DNA from: Kutzneria buriramensis
GTDB lineage: Bacteria; Actinomycetota; Actinomycetes; Mycobacteriales; Pseudonocardiaceae
NCBI RefSeq assembly: GCF_003387475.1
Contig: NZ_QUNO01000021.1
Coordinates: forward strand, 1 to 64,000
Direction: 5' to 3'
Length of the DNA: 64,000 nt
Both the position numbers and the translations under genes were made by a program. Position 1 is the stretch's first letter, and each line of letters opens with the position of its first letter. Under the pieces are notes generated by a model that did no database searches, was not told the origin of the DNA, and worked only from the letters and a program-made list of their open reading frames with translations. Shown here piece after piece: positions 53,070 to 61,503 of this stretch.

Positions 53070-56000
53070 ATGCGGCGAACCCTGGGGCTGGTACTCCCGC
53101 TCGCGTTAGCCGTCGGCGCCCTCGCCGCCGCACCCGCGAGCGCGGAGATTGATCATGGCTCCGACCTGGCGGCCCATGTCAACCCGTTCGTCGGCGCGGC
53201 CGCCGGCCAACAGGCCGACAGCAACAGCTACGCCGGCGACACGTTCCCGGGCGCCGACGTGCCGTTCGGCATGGTGCAGTGGAGCCCGGACAATCCGCTG
53301 GAACCCAAGGCGCCGGACGGCGTCGGCCGGTACTACGTGCGCGACCGTGACAGCGGCTACGCGTGGGAGGAGAACCGGCTCAGAGGCTTCAGCCTGACCC
53401 ACTTCAACGGCGCCGGCTGCGGCGGCGCGGCCGGCGACCTGCCCTTCATCCCGTACGCCGGGCAGGTCACCACCTCGCCGGCGGCGGACCAGGCGCACTA
53501 CTACTCGACCTTCTCACACGCCAACGAGTCCGCGTCGCCGGGGCGTTACAAGGTCACCACCGACGCCGGCGTCACCACCGAGCTCACCGCGACCCTGCAC
53601 TCCGGCATGGGCCGTTTTTCCTTCCCCGCCAACGCCCCCGCGACGCTGCTGGTGGACACCGCCGACTCCGCGATGGGCAGCGACGACGCCTCGGTCACCG
53701 TGAACGCGGCCAGCCGCACGATCTCCGGCTGGGTGTCGAGCGGCCACTTCTGCGGCGGGCCGAACAAGTACAAGGTCTACTTCACCGCCGCCTTCGACCA
53801 GCCGTTCGCCACGGTCGGCACCTGGCAGAACAACACCGTCACGCCCGGCGGCACCCAGGCCCACGGCGGCAACCTCAGCAACACCACCTGGGACAAGCAG
53901 GTCGTCACCGCCGACGGTGGCTCCGGTGCTTACGTGACGTTCAAGCCGGGCACCACCGTACAGGCCCGGGTCGGACTGTCCTATGTGGACCCCGCCGGCG
54001 CCGACGACAACGTGCGGACCGAGCAGGGGAACCGGAGCTTCGACCAGCTGGTCCGACAGGCCCGGCAGGCGTGGAACGACCGGCTGGGCCAGGTCCGGAT
54101 CGGCGGCGGCAGCAACGACCAGCTCACCACGTTCTACACCGCGCTCTATCACACCCTGTTGCAGCCCAACGTCTTCTCCGACGTCGACGGCCGCTACATC
54201 GGCTTCGACAACCAGATCCACCGGCAGCCGCCGGGGCACGCCCAGTACGCCAACTTCTCCGGCTGGGACGTCTACCGTGACGAGATCCAGCTGCTCGCAC
54301 TGCTTGCCCCGCACGAGACCTCGGACATCGCGCAGTCGCTGTACAACCAGGCGACGCAGGCCGGCGGCATCTGGGACCGCTGGTCGCAGAACAACGACTT
54401 CATGGGCGTGATGGCCGGCGACCCGTACCACTCGATGATCGCCAGCGCGTATGCCCTCGGCGCCAAGGACTTCGACGTCCGCGGCGCGCTCACCTCGATG
54501 GTCGCCGGCGCGACCCGTATCCAGAAACCGGGGGAGCGTGCGCTGGAACGGCCGGGGCTGTGGGACTACGAGACCCTCGGCTACCACGCCGGCAACGTCT
54601 CGGACATGCTGGAGGACACCACCGCCGACTTCGGCATCGCGCAGCTGGCGCAGCGGCTGGGCAAGCCGGACGTGTACCGGCAGTTCATGGCCCGATCCCA
54701 GTACTGGGAGAACGTCTACAACCCGGACACCGGCTACCTCCAGACGCGGGACCGCACCGGGCAGTTCGCCGGCCCCTTCGACCCGGCCGAGCACCAGGAG
54801 TTCCAGTACCAGGAGGGCAATGCCGCCCAGTACACGTGGATGGTGCCGTACAACGTGTCCGGGCTGTTCACCGCGATGGGCGGGTCGACGGCCGTGACCA
54901 AGCGGCTGGACTACTTCTTCACCCAGCTCAACAGCTCCCCGGACCAGCCGTTCGCCTGGATGGCCAACGAGCCGTCGTTCGAGGTGCCGTGGGAGTACTC
55001 CTACGCCGGCGCGCCGGCCAAGACCGCCGACGTGGTGCGGCGCAGCGCCGAGCAGCTGTTCAGGCCGACCGTGGACGGCCTGCCCGGCAACGACGATCTC
55101 GGCGCCACCTCGTCGTGGTACGTGTGGGCGGCGCTGGGCATGTACCCGGAGGCGCCGGGCCGCGCCGAGCTGGTGCTGGCCAGCCCGCTGTTCCCGAAGA
55201 TCACCATCACCCGCGAGGGCGGGCAGCGCATCGAGGTCACCGCGCCGGGGGCGTCGTCGGCCAACAAGTACGTGCAGTCGTTGCGGGTCAACGGAAAGCC
55301 GAGCGACAAGCCGTGGGTGCCGGAGTCGTTCCCGGTGAACGGCGGCCGCCTGGACTACACGCTCGGGTCGACCCCCAGCCCGACCTGGGGCACCAGCCCG
55401 CAGGACGCCCCGCCGTCGTTCCGTGACGGCGAGGTGCCCGTGCGGGGAGCGGTGTCCGGCACGGTGAAGCTGGCGCCCGGCGAGTCGGCGACCGCGACCG
55501 TGCGGGCTGAGGGCCTCACGGCCGCGGGAACCGTTACGTGGCAGGCGAAGCCGCCGGCCGGCATCACGGTGACGCCGTCCAGCGGCACATTGACGGTTGG
55601 CTCGAACGGCAAGGCGACCCAGGCCGTCACGGTGAGCGCGGCCGCCGGTCTGGCGGACACCTACGCCACGATTCCGGTTTCCTTCACCGGATCCGGCGCT
55701 CAGCAGCTACCCGCGCAGCTTTCCGTCGACGTGGCGACGGCGGACTCGTTCGACGCGGCGGCGTCCAACGTCGGTGTGGCTGACGACACCAAGGTGTGGC
55801 TGGGCAACTTCGGCGGCACCAGCCTGTATCCGGGCGGGTTCTCGTACTCGGCGCAGCAGTTGGCCGCCAAGGGGATCACGCCCGGTGGGTCGGTGGACGG
55901 CTTTACCTGGCCGGCCGCCGCCGGCACCGGCGCGCCGGACAACGTCGTCGCGAATGGCCAGACGATCCAGCTGAACGCGCCCGCCACCGCGACCAAGCTG

Positions 56001-56336
56001 GCATTCCTCGGTTCGGCCACCGGCGGCGACGCCACCGGCAAGGTGACCATCACCTACACCGACGGCAGCACCCAGGCGGCCGACCTCGGGTTGTCGGAGT
56101 GGCTGCTGCAAGGCGGCGCCGAGCAGCCGCAGTTCGGGAACACCGTGGTCACGAGCACGCCGTACATCGATTCGGCGTTCCCGCGGTACGGGTTCCGGTA
56201 TCACCGGCCGTACACGTCCTACCTGTTCGCCACCGCGCCGATCGCGCTGGCGCCGGGCAAGCAGGTTCGCGCCGTCACGCTGCCGGCGGGTACTTCCGGC
56301 GGCGCGGCGCATGTGTTCGCCGTGTCCGTGAGCTAG
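53070..56336 (+). CDS. Secreted GH92-family alpha-1,2-mannosidase with C-terminal domains
   Basis: A 1088-residue exported glycoside hydrolase. A signal peptide (about 1-26, ending ASAE) precedes a GH92 N-terminal beta-sandwich and the catalytic alpha/alpha-barrel. FAWMANEPSFEVPWEYSYAG and GNDDLGATSSWYVWAALGMYP are family signatures containing catalytic acids and substrate contacts. After about residue 790 lie an NEW3-like domain and an about 200-residue C-terminal beta-domain. The ATG at 53070 has GAAGGGAAGG upstream; the frame is open to 53007. It would trim mannose from glycans outside the cell, with calcium. Ends in a hairpin terminator. Confidence 0.93.
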   Translation: MRRTLGLVLPLALAVGALAAAPASAEIDHGSDLAAHVNPFVGAAAGQQADSNSYAGDTFPGADVPFGMVQWSPDNPLEPKAPDGVGRYYVRDRDSGYAWEENRLRGFSLTHFNGAGCGGAAGDLPFIPYAGQVTTSPAADQAHYYSTFSHANESASPGRYKVTTDAGVTTELTATLHSGMGRFSFPANAPATLLVDTADSAMGSDDASVTVNAASRTISGWVSSGHFCGGPNKYKVYFTAAFDQPFATVGTWQNNTVTPGGTQAHGGNLSNTTWDKQVVTADGGSGAYVTFKPGTTVQARVGLSYVDPAGADDNVRTEQGNRSFDQLVRQARQAWNDRLGQVRIGGGSNDQLTTFYTALYHTLLQPNVFSDVDGRYIGFDNQIHRQPPGHAQYANFSGWDVYRDEIQLLALLAPHETSDIAQSLYNQATQAGGIWDRWSQNNDFMGVMAGDPYHSMIASAYALGAKDFDVRGALTSMVAGATRIQKPGERALERPGLWDYETLGYHAGNVSDMLEDTTADFGIAQLAQRLGKPDVYRQFMARSQYWENVYNPDTGYLQTRDRTGQFAGPFDPAEHQEFQYQEGNAAQYTWMVPYNVSGLFTAMGGSTAVTKRLDYFFTQLNSSPDQPFAWMANEPSFEVPWEYSYAGAPAKTADVVRRSAEQLFRPTVDGLPGNDDLGATSSWYVWAALGMYPEAPGRAELVLASPLFPKITITREGGQRIEVTAPGASSANKYVQSLRVNGKPSDKPWVPESFPVNGGRLDYTLGSTPSPTWGTSPQDAPPSFRDGEVPVRGAVSGTVKLAPGESATATVRAEGLTAAGTVTWQAKPPAGITVTPSSGTLTVGSNGKATQAVTVSAAAGLADTYATIPVSFTGSGAQQLPAQLSVDVATADSFDAAASNVGVADDTKVWLGNFGGTSLYPGGFSYSAQQLAAKGITPGGSVDGFTWPAAAGTGAPDNVVANGQTIQLNAPATATKLAFLGSATGGDATGKVTITYTDGSTQAADLGLSEWLLQGGAEQPQFGNTVVTSTPYIDSAFPRYGFRYHRPYTSYLFATAPIALAPGKQVRAVTLPAGTSGGAAHVFAVSVS

Positions 56337-56379
56337 GCTCGCTTCCGGCTCATTGTCCCGGGTCCTCGGGCGGGCCTGC

Positions 56380-56409
56380 GGTGGCCTCCTGTTGACGCAG
56401 GAGGCCACC
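56380..56409. terminator. Bidirectional hairpin terminator after the mannosidase
   Basis: Perfect 12-bp stem GGTGGCCTCCTG (56380-56391) with CAGGAGGCCACC (56398-56409), 6-base loop, between the converging mannosidase and DUF397 genes. Confidence 0.7.
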
Positions 56410-56423
56410 CCGCCTATCGGGCG

Positions 56424-56666
56424 TCAGGCCAGGTCGTCGAACTCACCGTCCCTGGCGCCGTCGACGAAGGCCGCGATCTCGGCCGGCGTGTAGACCAGCG
56501 CCGGTCCGTCCGGGAACCGCGAGTTTCGGACCGCGACGTCGCCGTTGGCCAGGCGCGCCACCTCGACGCAGTTGCCGACCGCGCCGCTGTAGCTGCTCTT
56601 GCGCCAGGCCACGCCCGTCAGATCGGTAGCGGACATGCCGTTGTGGAATTCGTTCTGGTCTGCCAT
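56424..56666 (-). CDS. DUF397 domain protein
   Basis: An 80-residue DUF397 protein. The motif WRKSSYSGAVGNCVEVARL and AVRNSRFPDGPALVYTPAEI AAFV (family end) are complete. In Streptomyces such proteins are usually encoded next to an XRE-type (HTH) regulator and modulate it; here no XRE gene is adjacent, so it is an orphan. The start ATG follows GGGAGGGG. About 30 to 90 bases upstream is a cluster of TGCACGTGCA palindromes. Confidence 0.9.
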   Translation of the reverse strand: MADQNEFHNGMSATDLTGVAWRKSSYSGAVGNCVEVARLANGDVAVRNSRFPDGPALVYTPAEIAAFVDGARDGEFDDLA

Positions 56667-56935
56667 GACCCCTCCCGGTCACTAGCTGTTCCAGTGCACA
56701 TGCACGTGCAGGGGCGCGTGCACATGCTGACCGTAGCAGCTAATCGTGCACGTGCATATGGCTGTGCAGTCGGTGGCCGCCGCTGACCAGCCGCTCCGAC
56801 CTGCATGTGTCATGCGATCGGGTGATCTGGACGCGCAACGGTGGCCGCCGTTGTTGTGAGGTTCCCCCCGTAGCCCCGTGATCACGCACTGCGACACGAT
56901 CGAGGCGGATCCACCGATTCCAGGGAGGGAAATCG
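56667..56935. other. Divergent region with clustered TGCACGTGCA palindromes
   Basis: 269 bases without a gene. Two perfect palindromes TGCACGTGCA (56701-56710 and 56747-56756), spaced 46 bases centre to centre, with a GTGCAC (56718-56723) between them and further GTGCA half-sites nearby. They probably bind the regulator of the DUF397 gene or of the secreted protein gene. The ribosome-binding site GGGAGGG of the latter is at about 56924. Confidence 0.65.
56701..56756. promoter_or_regulatory. Palindromic operator cluster
   Basis: The two TGCACGTGCA palindromes and intervening GTGCAC described for this divergent region; the spacing is close to four and a half helical turns. No matching regulator is known to me. 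Confidence 0.55.
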
Positions 56936-57433
56936 ATGAATATCCGTACTCTCGCCGCGCTGCCCGTGGCCGCCGCGATCGCCGTGCTGGCCGTGCCGGC
57001 CGCCTTCGCCGACACCACCCCGGTGGCCAGCATCGACATCACCACCACGCCCGGCTCGTTCCCGGTGACGTCCGCCGTGCACTGGGCCGCGCCGGACCAG
57101 GAGGTCCTCGTCAGCGACCGCGCCAACACCCTCAGGGCGCAGGGGGGCGCCGGCTTCGACTACATCGGTGTCGAACTGCGCGGCCCGAACGGCGCGCCGC
57201 TCCAGGCCGGCACGTACAACACCGTCGGCGACCCGCACTCGCACCCGGAGCTGGCCAGCGTGCTGGTCATCTCCAACGGCCTCGGCTGCTACGCCGAGGA
57301 GGGCGGCTTCACCGTCGACCGCATCGAGTTCGACCCGTCCACCTCGGTGCTGACCGCCTTCGACGGCAGCTACGACCACCGTTGCGCCGGCAGCACCGGC
57401 GCCGACCACGGTGAGATCCACTTCCAGCGGTGA
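56936..57433 (+). CDS. Secreted hypothetical protein
   Basis: A 165-residue exported protein that I do not recognise. The signal peptide (about 1-25, ending AFA) precedes a beta-rich domain: FPVTSAVHWAAPDQEVLV, FDYIGVELRGPNGAPLQAG, then FTVDRIEFDPSTSVLTAFDG; two Cys remain (in LGCYAEEGG and HRCAG), probably a disulphide. The ATG has GGGAGGGAAA upstream. Single gene, closed by a strong hairpin shared with the converging oxidoreductase gene. Confidence 0.72.
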   Translation: MNIRTLAALPVAAAIAVLAVPAAFADTTPVASIDITTTPGSFPVTSAVHWAAPDQEVLVSDRANTLRAQGGAGFDYIGVELRGPNGAPLQAGTYNTVGDPHSHPELASVLVISNGLGCYAEEGGFTVDRIEFDPSTSVLTAFDGSYDHRCAGSTGADHGEIHFQR

Positions 57434-57441
57434 CGCAGTGG

Positions 57442-57480
57442 AGGGGGCTTTCCTGGCGTTCAAAGCCAGGAAAGCCCCCT
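57442..57480. terminator. Hairpin terminator of a repeated type (copy 1)
   Basis: Perfect 16-bp stem AGGGGGCTTTCCTGGC (57442-57457) with GCCAGGAAAGCCCCCT (57465-57480) and a 7-base loop, between converging genes. It shares form and core (TTCCTGGCGTT...) with the hairpin at 60462, suggesting a family of duplicated terminators. Confidence 0.8.
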
Positions 57481-57489
57481 TCCGAGCAC

Positions 57490-58458
57490 TCAGGGGATCA
57501 GCAGCAGCTTGCCGGTGGTGCGGCGGGCCTGGAGGTCCTCGTGGGACCGGGCGGCGTCGGCCAGCGGGTAGCGGTTGCTGATGCGGATGGTGAGCCGCCC
57601 CGACTGGATGCCGGCGAAGATCTCGCCGGAGCGCCAGCCGAGCTCCTCCTGGGTGAGGGTGTGGTGCGCGAGCGTGGGCCGGGTGACGAACAGCGACCCG
57701 GCGGCGTTGAGACGCTGGAGGTCGAACGGCGGCACGGGCCCGCTGGCCGCGCCGTACAGGGCGAGCGTGCCCCGGATGCGCAGGCTGGCCAGGCTGGCGT
57801 CGAACGTGTCCTTGCCGACGCCGTCGTAGACGACGGCCACGCCCTGCCCGTCGGTGAGCCGCCGCACCTCCGGCGCGATCTCGGTCTCGGTGTACCGGAT
57901 GATCTCGTCGGCGCCGGCCTCGCGGGCCAGCTTCTCCTTCTCGTCGGTCGACACGGTGCCGATGACCCGGCCGCCCAGGGCCTTGATCTGCTGGGTGAGC
58001 AGCAGCCCCATGCCGCCCGCGGCGGCGTGCACGAGCGCGGTGTCGCCGGCCTGCACGGGGTACGTGGAGCGGGTCAGGTAGTGCGCGGTCATGCCCTGGA
58101 GCATCGAACCGGCGGCGACGTCCAGCTCCACGCCGTCGGGCACGCTCACGGCGACGGCCTCGGGCACCCGGGTCAGCTCCGCGTAGCTGCCGATCGCGCT
58201 GGCCCACGCCACCCGGTCGCCGACCTTGAACCGGCTGACGCCGTCACCGACGGCCACCACCTCGCCGGCGCCCTCGAGCCCCGGCACGAACGGCAGCGGC
58301 ATCGGATACGCGCCGGTCCGGTGATACGTGTCGATGTAGTTCACGCCTGCGGCGGCCACCCGGACCAGCAGCTCGCCCGCGCCCGGCGTCGGATCGGCCA
58401 CCTCGGCCACCCGCAGCGCCTCGGGACCGCCGGGGGATTCGACCTGTACCGCCCGCAT
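57490..58458 (-). CDS. Quinone oxidoreductase (zinc-independent MDR family)
   Basis: A 322-residue NADPH:quinone reductase of the medium-chain dehydrogenase superfamily. Family motifs include VNYIDTYHRTGAYPM, PFVPGLEGAGEVVAVG and the cofactor fold VHAAAGGMGLLLTQ. Zn-binding Cys residues are absent, as expected. It reduces quinones with NADPH, or acts on alkenals. ATG follows AGGAGAG. Single gene, downstream of the DUF885 gene by 30 bases and possibly co-transcribed with it. Confidence 0.93.
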   Translation of the reverse strand: MRAVQVESPGGPEALRVAEVADPTPGAGELLVRVAAAGVNYIDTYHRTGAYPMPLPFVPGLEGAGEVVAVGDGVSRFKVGDRVAWASAIGSYAELTRVPEAVAVSVPDGVELDVAAGSMLQGMTAHYLTRSTYPVQAGDTALVHAAAGGMGLLLTQQIKALGGRVIGTVSTDEKEKLAREAGADEIIRYTETEIAPEVRRLTDGQGVAVVYDGVGKDTFDASLASLRIRGTLALYGAASGPVPPFDLQRLNAAGSLFVTRPTLAHHTLTQEELGWRSGEIFAGIQSGRLTIRISNRYPLADAARSHEDLQARRTTGKLLLIP

Positions 58459-58488
58459 GGGCTCTCCTCCTGAGTTAGGACGTCTTTC

Positions 58489-60099
58489 TCAGCGCCAACC
58501 AGCTTGCTCGCCGGGTTGTTCCAGCACCACACGACGCGCCAGCCCGAGCGGCAGCGCGCCGGAGCCGGCGATCCGGTCGTGGAACGACTTGAGGGTGCCC
58601 AGCCCGCGGGCCAGGAACTCGTCCCGAGTGGCCTCGATCTCCAGGGCACCGGTCAGATAGGACGGAGCCTGCGTCGGCCACGCGCAGTACCGGCTGACCT
58701 CGACCTTGGCCGTGCCGGCCGTGTGCGTGTACCTGGTGGTCATGAACTCCTCGGCCTGCGCCACGGTCATGTCGCCGCAGTGCAGCTCGGTGTCGACGAT
58801 GATCCGCGCCGCCCGGAACAGCCGGAAGTCCAGGTGCGCGAGCAGCTGGCCGGTGGTCTCGTAGTAGCCCTGCTCACGCATCATGCGCTCCGCGTACAGC
58901 GCCCAGCCCTCGGCGAAGTACGAGGTGCGGAACACCTTGCGCACCGGCCGCGGATTGCCGGCGTGCCACGAGAAGTGCCAGTGGTGCCCGGGATACGCCT
59001 CGTGCACGGCCATCGCCCGCAGGTGGTCGTACGCGTTGGTGCGTAGGCGCTGCTCGACCTGCTCCGGGGTGGCGCCGTCCGGCGTGAACGGCACGAGGTG
59101 GTGGCCGATGCGGGACGCCGTCATCGCGGGCGATGGCATGTAGGCCGGCACCGCGAACAGCGGCCGCAGGAACGTCGGGGTCGGCACCACCCGGCACTCC
59201 TCGCCCTCGGCGAAGGTCACCAGGTCCCGCTCGCGCAGGAACCGCCGCGCGCGCTCGGTCTCCTCGGTGACGGCCTCGAGCAGCGCGTCCAGCGTCGGCG
59301 GGTGGTTGTCCTGGAGAGCCCGCACCGCCGCCCGCCAGTCGCCGCCGGCCAGCTCCGTGGCCTCCGCGTGCAGCTCCGCGTACGCTGCTTCGCCGCGCGC
59401 GTGCAGTTCGGACGCGCCGTAGCCGAGCAGCTCGTACTCGGTGAGCAGCGTCGAGTACAGCTTCTCGCCCATCCGCCAGTCGCCGGTCGCCCGGTTCGCG
59501 AACTCGTCGAGGTACGCGGCCAGCGCGTCGGCGGCGTCCGCGGCCTTCTCACCGGCCTCGACCAGCCGGGCCCGGTCCTTCTCGTTCTCGACGCCACCCG
59601 GCAGCACGGCGGTGAGGAACTGTCGGGTCGTGCGCAGCTGGTCCAGGGCGCGGCGGACGATCAGCGGCGAGGCCAGCTCCGCGTCCAGGTTGGCCCGGCA
59701 GGCCGCGTACACGCCGGGCAGCTCGGCCAGCCGGCTCAGCGCCGAGGCCACCAGCTCCGGCTCCGGGCGCAGGCGGTGCTGGAACGAGGCGTGCAGCACG
59801 GAGAGCATCTCTCCCACGTACACGGCGGGGTCGCGCCGCCACGCCGGCCAGTCGGCGCGGGCCCGCTGGCCGCGCAGGTGGGCGAGCACCAGCTCGTGGT
59901 CGATGAGGTCGCTGAACTCGGTCGGCGCGGCGGCGTCGGTGAACCGCGTCAGCCATTCGGCGTGCGCCCGTTCCCGGGCCAGGAAACCGGCCTCGGAATG
60001 GTCGCCCAGCGTGTTGTCGTGCTCGGTGAGGCCGAGATAGGAGGCGGTCATCGGGTGCGCGGGCAGGTACCAGTCGAGGAATGAGGTAACGAGCGTCAC
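58489..60099 (-). CDS. DUF885 family metalloprotease-like protein
   Basis: A 536-residue protein of the DUF885 family. The zinc motif HEAYPGHH with the Glu base is intact, and further SYFAEGWALYAERMM and ETELHCGDMTVAQAEEFM-like segments hold the third ligand region. Family members act as dipeptidyl or oligopeptidases in the cytoplasm. I take the GTG at 60099; a TAGATT hexamer 7 bases before it would make a leaderless promoter. It is divergent from a small gene at 60153 and lies upstream of the quinone oxidoreductase gene. Confidence 0.88.
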   Translation of the reverse strand: MTLVTSFLDWYLPAHPMTASYLGLTEHDNTLGDHSEAGFLARERAHAEWLTRFTDAAAPTEFSDLIDHELVLAHLRGQRARADWPAWRRDPAVYVGEMLSVLHASFQHRLRPEPELVASALSRLAELPGVYAACRANLDAELASPLIVRRALDQLRTTRQFLTAVLPGGVENEKDRARLVEAGEKAADAADALAAYLDEFANRATGDWRMGEKLYSTLLTEYELLGYGASELHARGEAAYAELHAEATELAGGDWRAAVRALQDNHPPTLDALLEAVTEETERARRFLRERDLVTFAEGEECRVVPTPTFLRPLFAVPAYMPSPAMTASRIGHHLVPFTPDGATPEQVEQRLRTNAYDHLRAMAVHEAYPGHHWHFSWHAGNPRPVRKVFRTSYFAEGWALYAERMMREQGYYETTGQLLAHLDFRLFRAARIIVDTELHCGDMTVAQAEEFMTTRYTHTAGTAKVEVSRYCAWPTQAPSYLTGALEIEATRDEFLARGLGTLKSFHDRIAGSGALPLGLARRVVLEQPGEQAGWR

Positions 60100-60152
60100 T
60101 GCGCCCAATCTAGTCGCGTGATTCGGCCTGAGCGGGACTTATGGTGGGGCCC

Positions 60153-60449
60153 ATGTCGGAACAGACCAAGATTCCGGGCCGGGCGGTGTCCTCGGCGAAG
60201 GCCTTCGTCGCGGCCCACGGCCGGCCCACCCGCGCGGTCGTCGAACGCATCGGCCGCGCCGGCGCCCGGGTGGTGCTCGTCGGCAACGACGGCGCGCTGG
60301 GCGACATCGTGGTGCCGGACGTGGCCACCGGCGAGGCCGTCGTCGGCGCAGTCACTGGCGTGCAGGCGGCGGAGTGGGACCGCGAGACCACCGCCGCCGC
60401 CAAGATCGGCCCCCGCCACCGCCGCCGCATGGCCGCCCCCAAGGTGTGA
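60153..60449 (+). CDS. Small conserved-type protein, 98 residues
   Basis: A 98-residue protein of a kind seen in actinomycetes, not recognised beyond that. RAVVERIGRAGARVVLVGND, then GALGDIVVPDVATGEAVVGA, reads as a beta-alpha domain. The C-terminal GPRHRRRMAAP tail is basic. The ATG at 60153 has TTATGG 7 bases upstream, consistent with a leaderless message; another ATG at 60141 is possible. It shares an about 50-base divergent promoter with the DUF885 gene and ends in a hairpin. Confidence 0.65.
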   Translation: MSEQTKIPGRAVSSAKAFVAAHGRPTRAVVERIGRAGARVVLVGNDGALGDIVVPDVATGEAVVGAVTGVQAAEWDRETTAAAKIGPRHRRRMAAPKV

Positions 60450-60461
60450 CGTCTATGCGGT

Positions 60462-60504
60462 GAAAGGACCATTCCTGACGTTGAACGACAGGAATGGTCC
60501 TTTC
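60462..60504. terminator. Hairpin terminator of a repeated type (copy 2)
   Basis: Perfect 16-bp stem GAAAGGACCATTCCTG (60462-60477) with CAGGAATGGTCCTTTC (60489-60504), 11-base loop with an inner CGTT/AACG pair. Lies between converging genes. Same plan as the hairpin at 57442. Confidence 0.8.
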
Positions 60505-60514
60505 CAAGCGGTGG

Positions 60515-61492
60515 TCAGCGGGACCAGGGGCGGGTCCAGTCGTGGAGGGCGGTCAGGAACGCCGGGGCCAGCGGCTGGTCGTTGACCGGGCTGCCGGCCG
60601 GGTGGAGGTCGTGGTCGATGCCGTCCAGCACGGCCAGGTGCGCGCTGTGCAAGGCCTGGACCAGCGGGGGAGTGGTGTCACACGGCACCTGGGTGTCGGC
60701 GGTCCCGCAGGTCACCAGCACCCGCGTGCCGGCCGGCACGTGCCGGGCGACGTCCGGCGGGTAGATCGCGTCGTCACTGCGCACGAAGACGGCCTGCGCC
60801 ACGAACGACCGGAAGTACGCGGCGAACAGCGGGATCATGCCGGTGGTGTCGACCGGCTGCTCGGCCCGGAAGTCGGCGATGGCGGTGGCGACCAGCGATT
60901 TCTGCGTGCTGGCCTGGTCGGCCGGCAGGTTGGCGTCGGCGTACTCGCCGAGCTGCATCCGCACGAGGTCGAGCAGCCGCTCGTCCTGCGGCTCGACCAG
61001 GGCGAGCCCAGCCGGCCGCGGCCGCACCGAGGTGTCGACGAGGAGGGTGCTCATGCCGCCCTCGCTGTGGCCGACGACAAGCATGGAATGCGCATTCGTT
61101 TCGGGCTGTGCAACCAGGGCCGCATATGCGGCGTCGGCCTGGCGCACGAAAGCGCCCTCGTCGACGACCGGCGGCAGCGTGTGCGTCGGCCCGCTGCCGT
61201 ACTTGTCGAACCGGAACGTCATGATGCCGTCCTGACCGAGGGCGTCGGCCAGCAGCGACAGCGTGTTCGGATGGAACGCGGGCAGCTGGTTTCCGTTGCG
61301 GTCTGTGGGACCGCTGCCGGGTAACAGCAGGGCGGCCGCCAGCCGTGCGCCAGGTTTGTGAGCTGGCACGTGGACCGTGCCGTAGGCGGTGAGGCCGTCG
61401 GCCTGGAACGAGATCTCCCGGTCCACCGCGGCGACGCAGTTGGCAGGAGTGAGGGTCGCGGCGAGCATGGCCGCGACGACGAGGCTGTGCAT
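60515..61492 (-). CDS. Secreted alpha/beta hydrolase
   Basis: A 325-residue protein with an N-terminal signal peptide (about 1-22, ending VAA) and an alpha/beta-hydrolase fold. The nucleophile Ser is in VGHSEGGM, LLLPGSGPTDRNGNQ is the oxyanion-hole region, and the His lies in GIDHDLHP near the end. It resembles esterases/lipases of the BAAT/YqiA group, but substrate is unknown. ATG with GAAGGGGA upstream. It is 11 bases downstream of the DUF1648 gene on the same strand, so it ends a three-gene operon that starts with the GntR repressor. Confidence 0.85.
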   Translation of the reverse strand: MHSLVVAAMLAATLTPANCVAAVDREISFQADGLTAYGTVHVPAHKPGARLAAALLLPGSGPTDRNGNQLPAFHPNTLSLLADALGQDGIMTFRFDKYGSGPTHTLPPVVDEGAFVRQADAAYAALVAQPETNAHSMLVVGHSEGGMSTLLVDTSVRPRPAGLALVEPQDERLLDLVRMQLGEYADANLPADQASTQKSLVATAIADFRAEQPVDTTGMIPLFAAYFRSFVAQAVFVRSDDAIYPPDVARHVPAGTRVLVTCGTADTQVPCDTTPPLVQALHSAHLAVLDGIDHDLHPAGSPVNDQPLAPAFLTALHDWTRPWSR

Positions 61493-61503
61493 GAGATTCC
61501 CCT

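Noticed and set aside
56882-58207. 441-residue minus-strand frame spanning the secreted protein and the oxidoreductase
   Set aside because: It runs through a hairpin terminator and out of frame with the oxidoreductase; it is a shadow frame.
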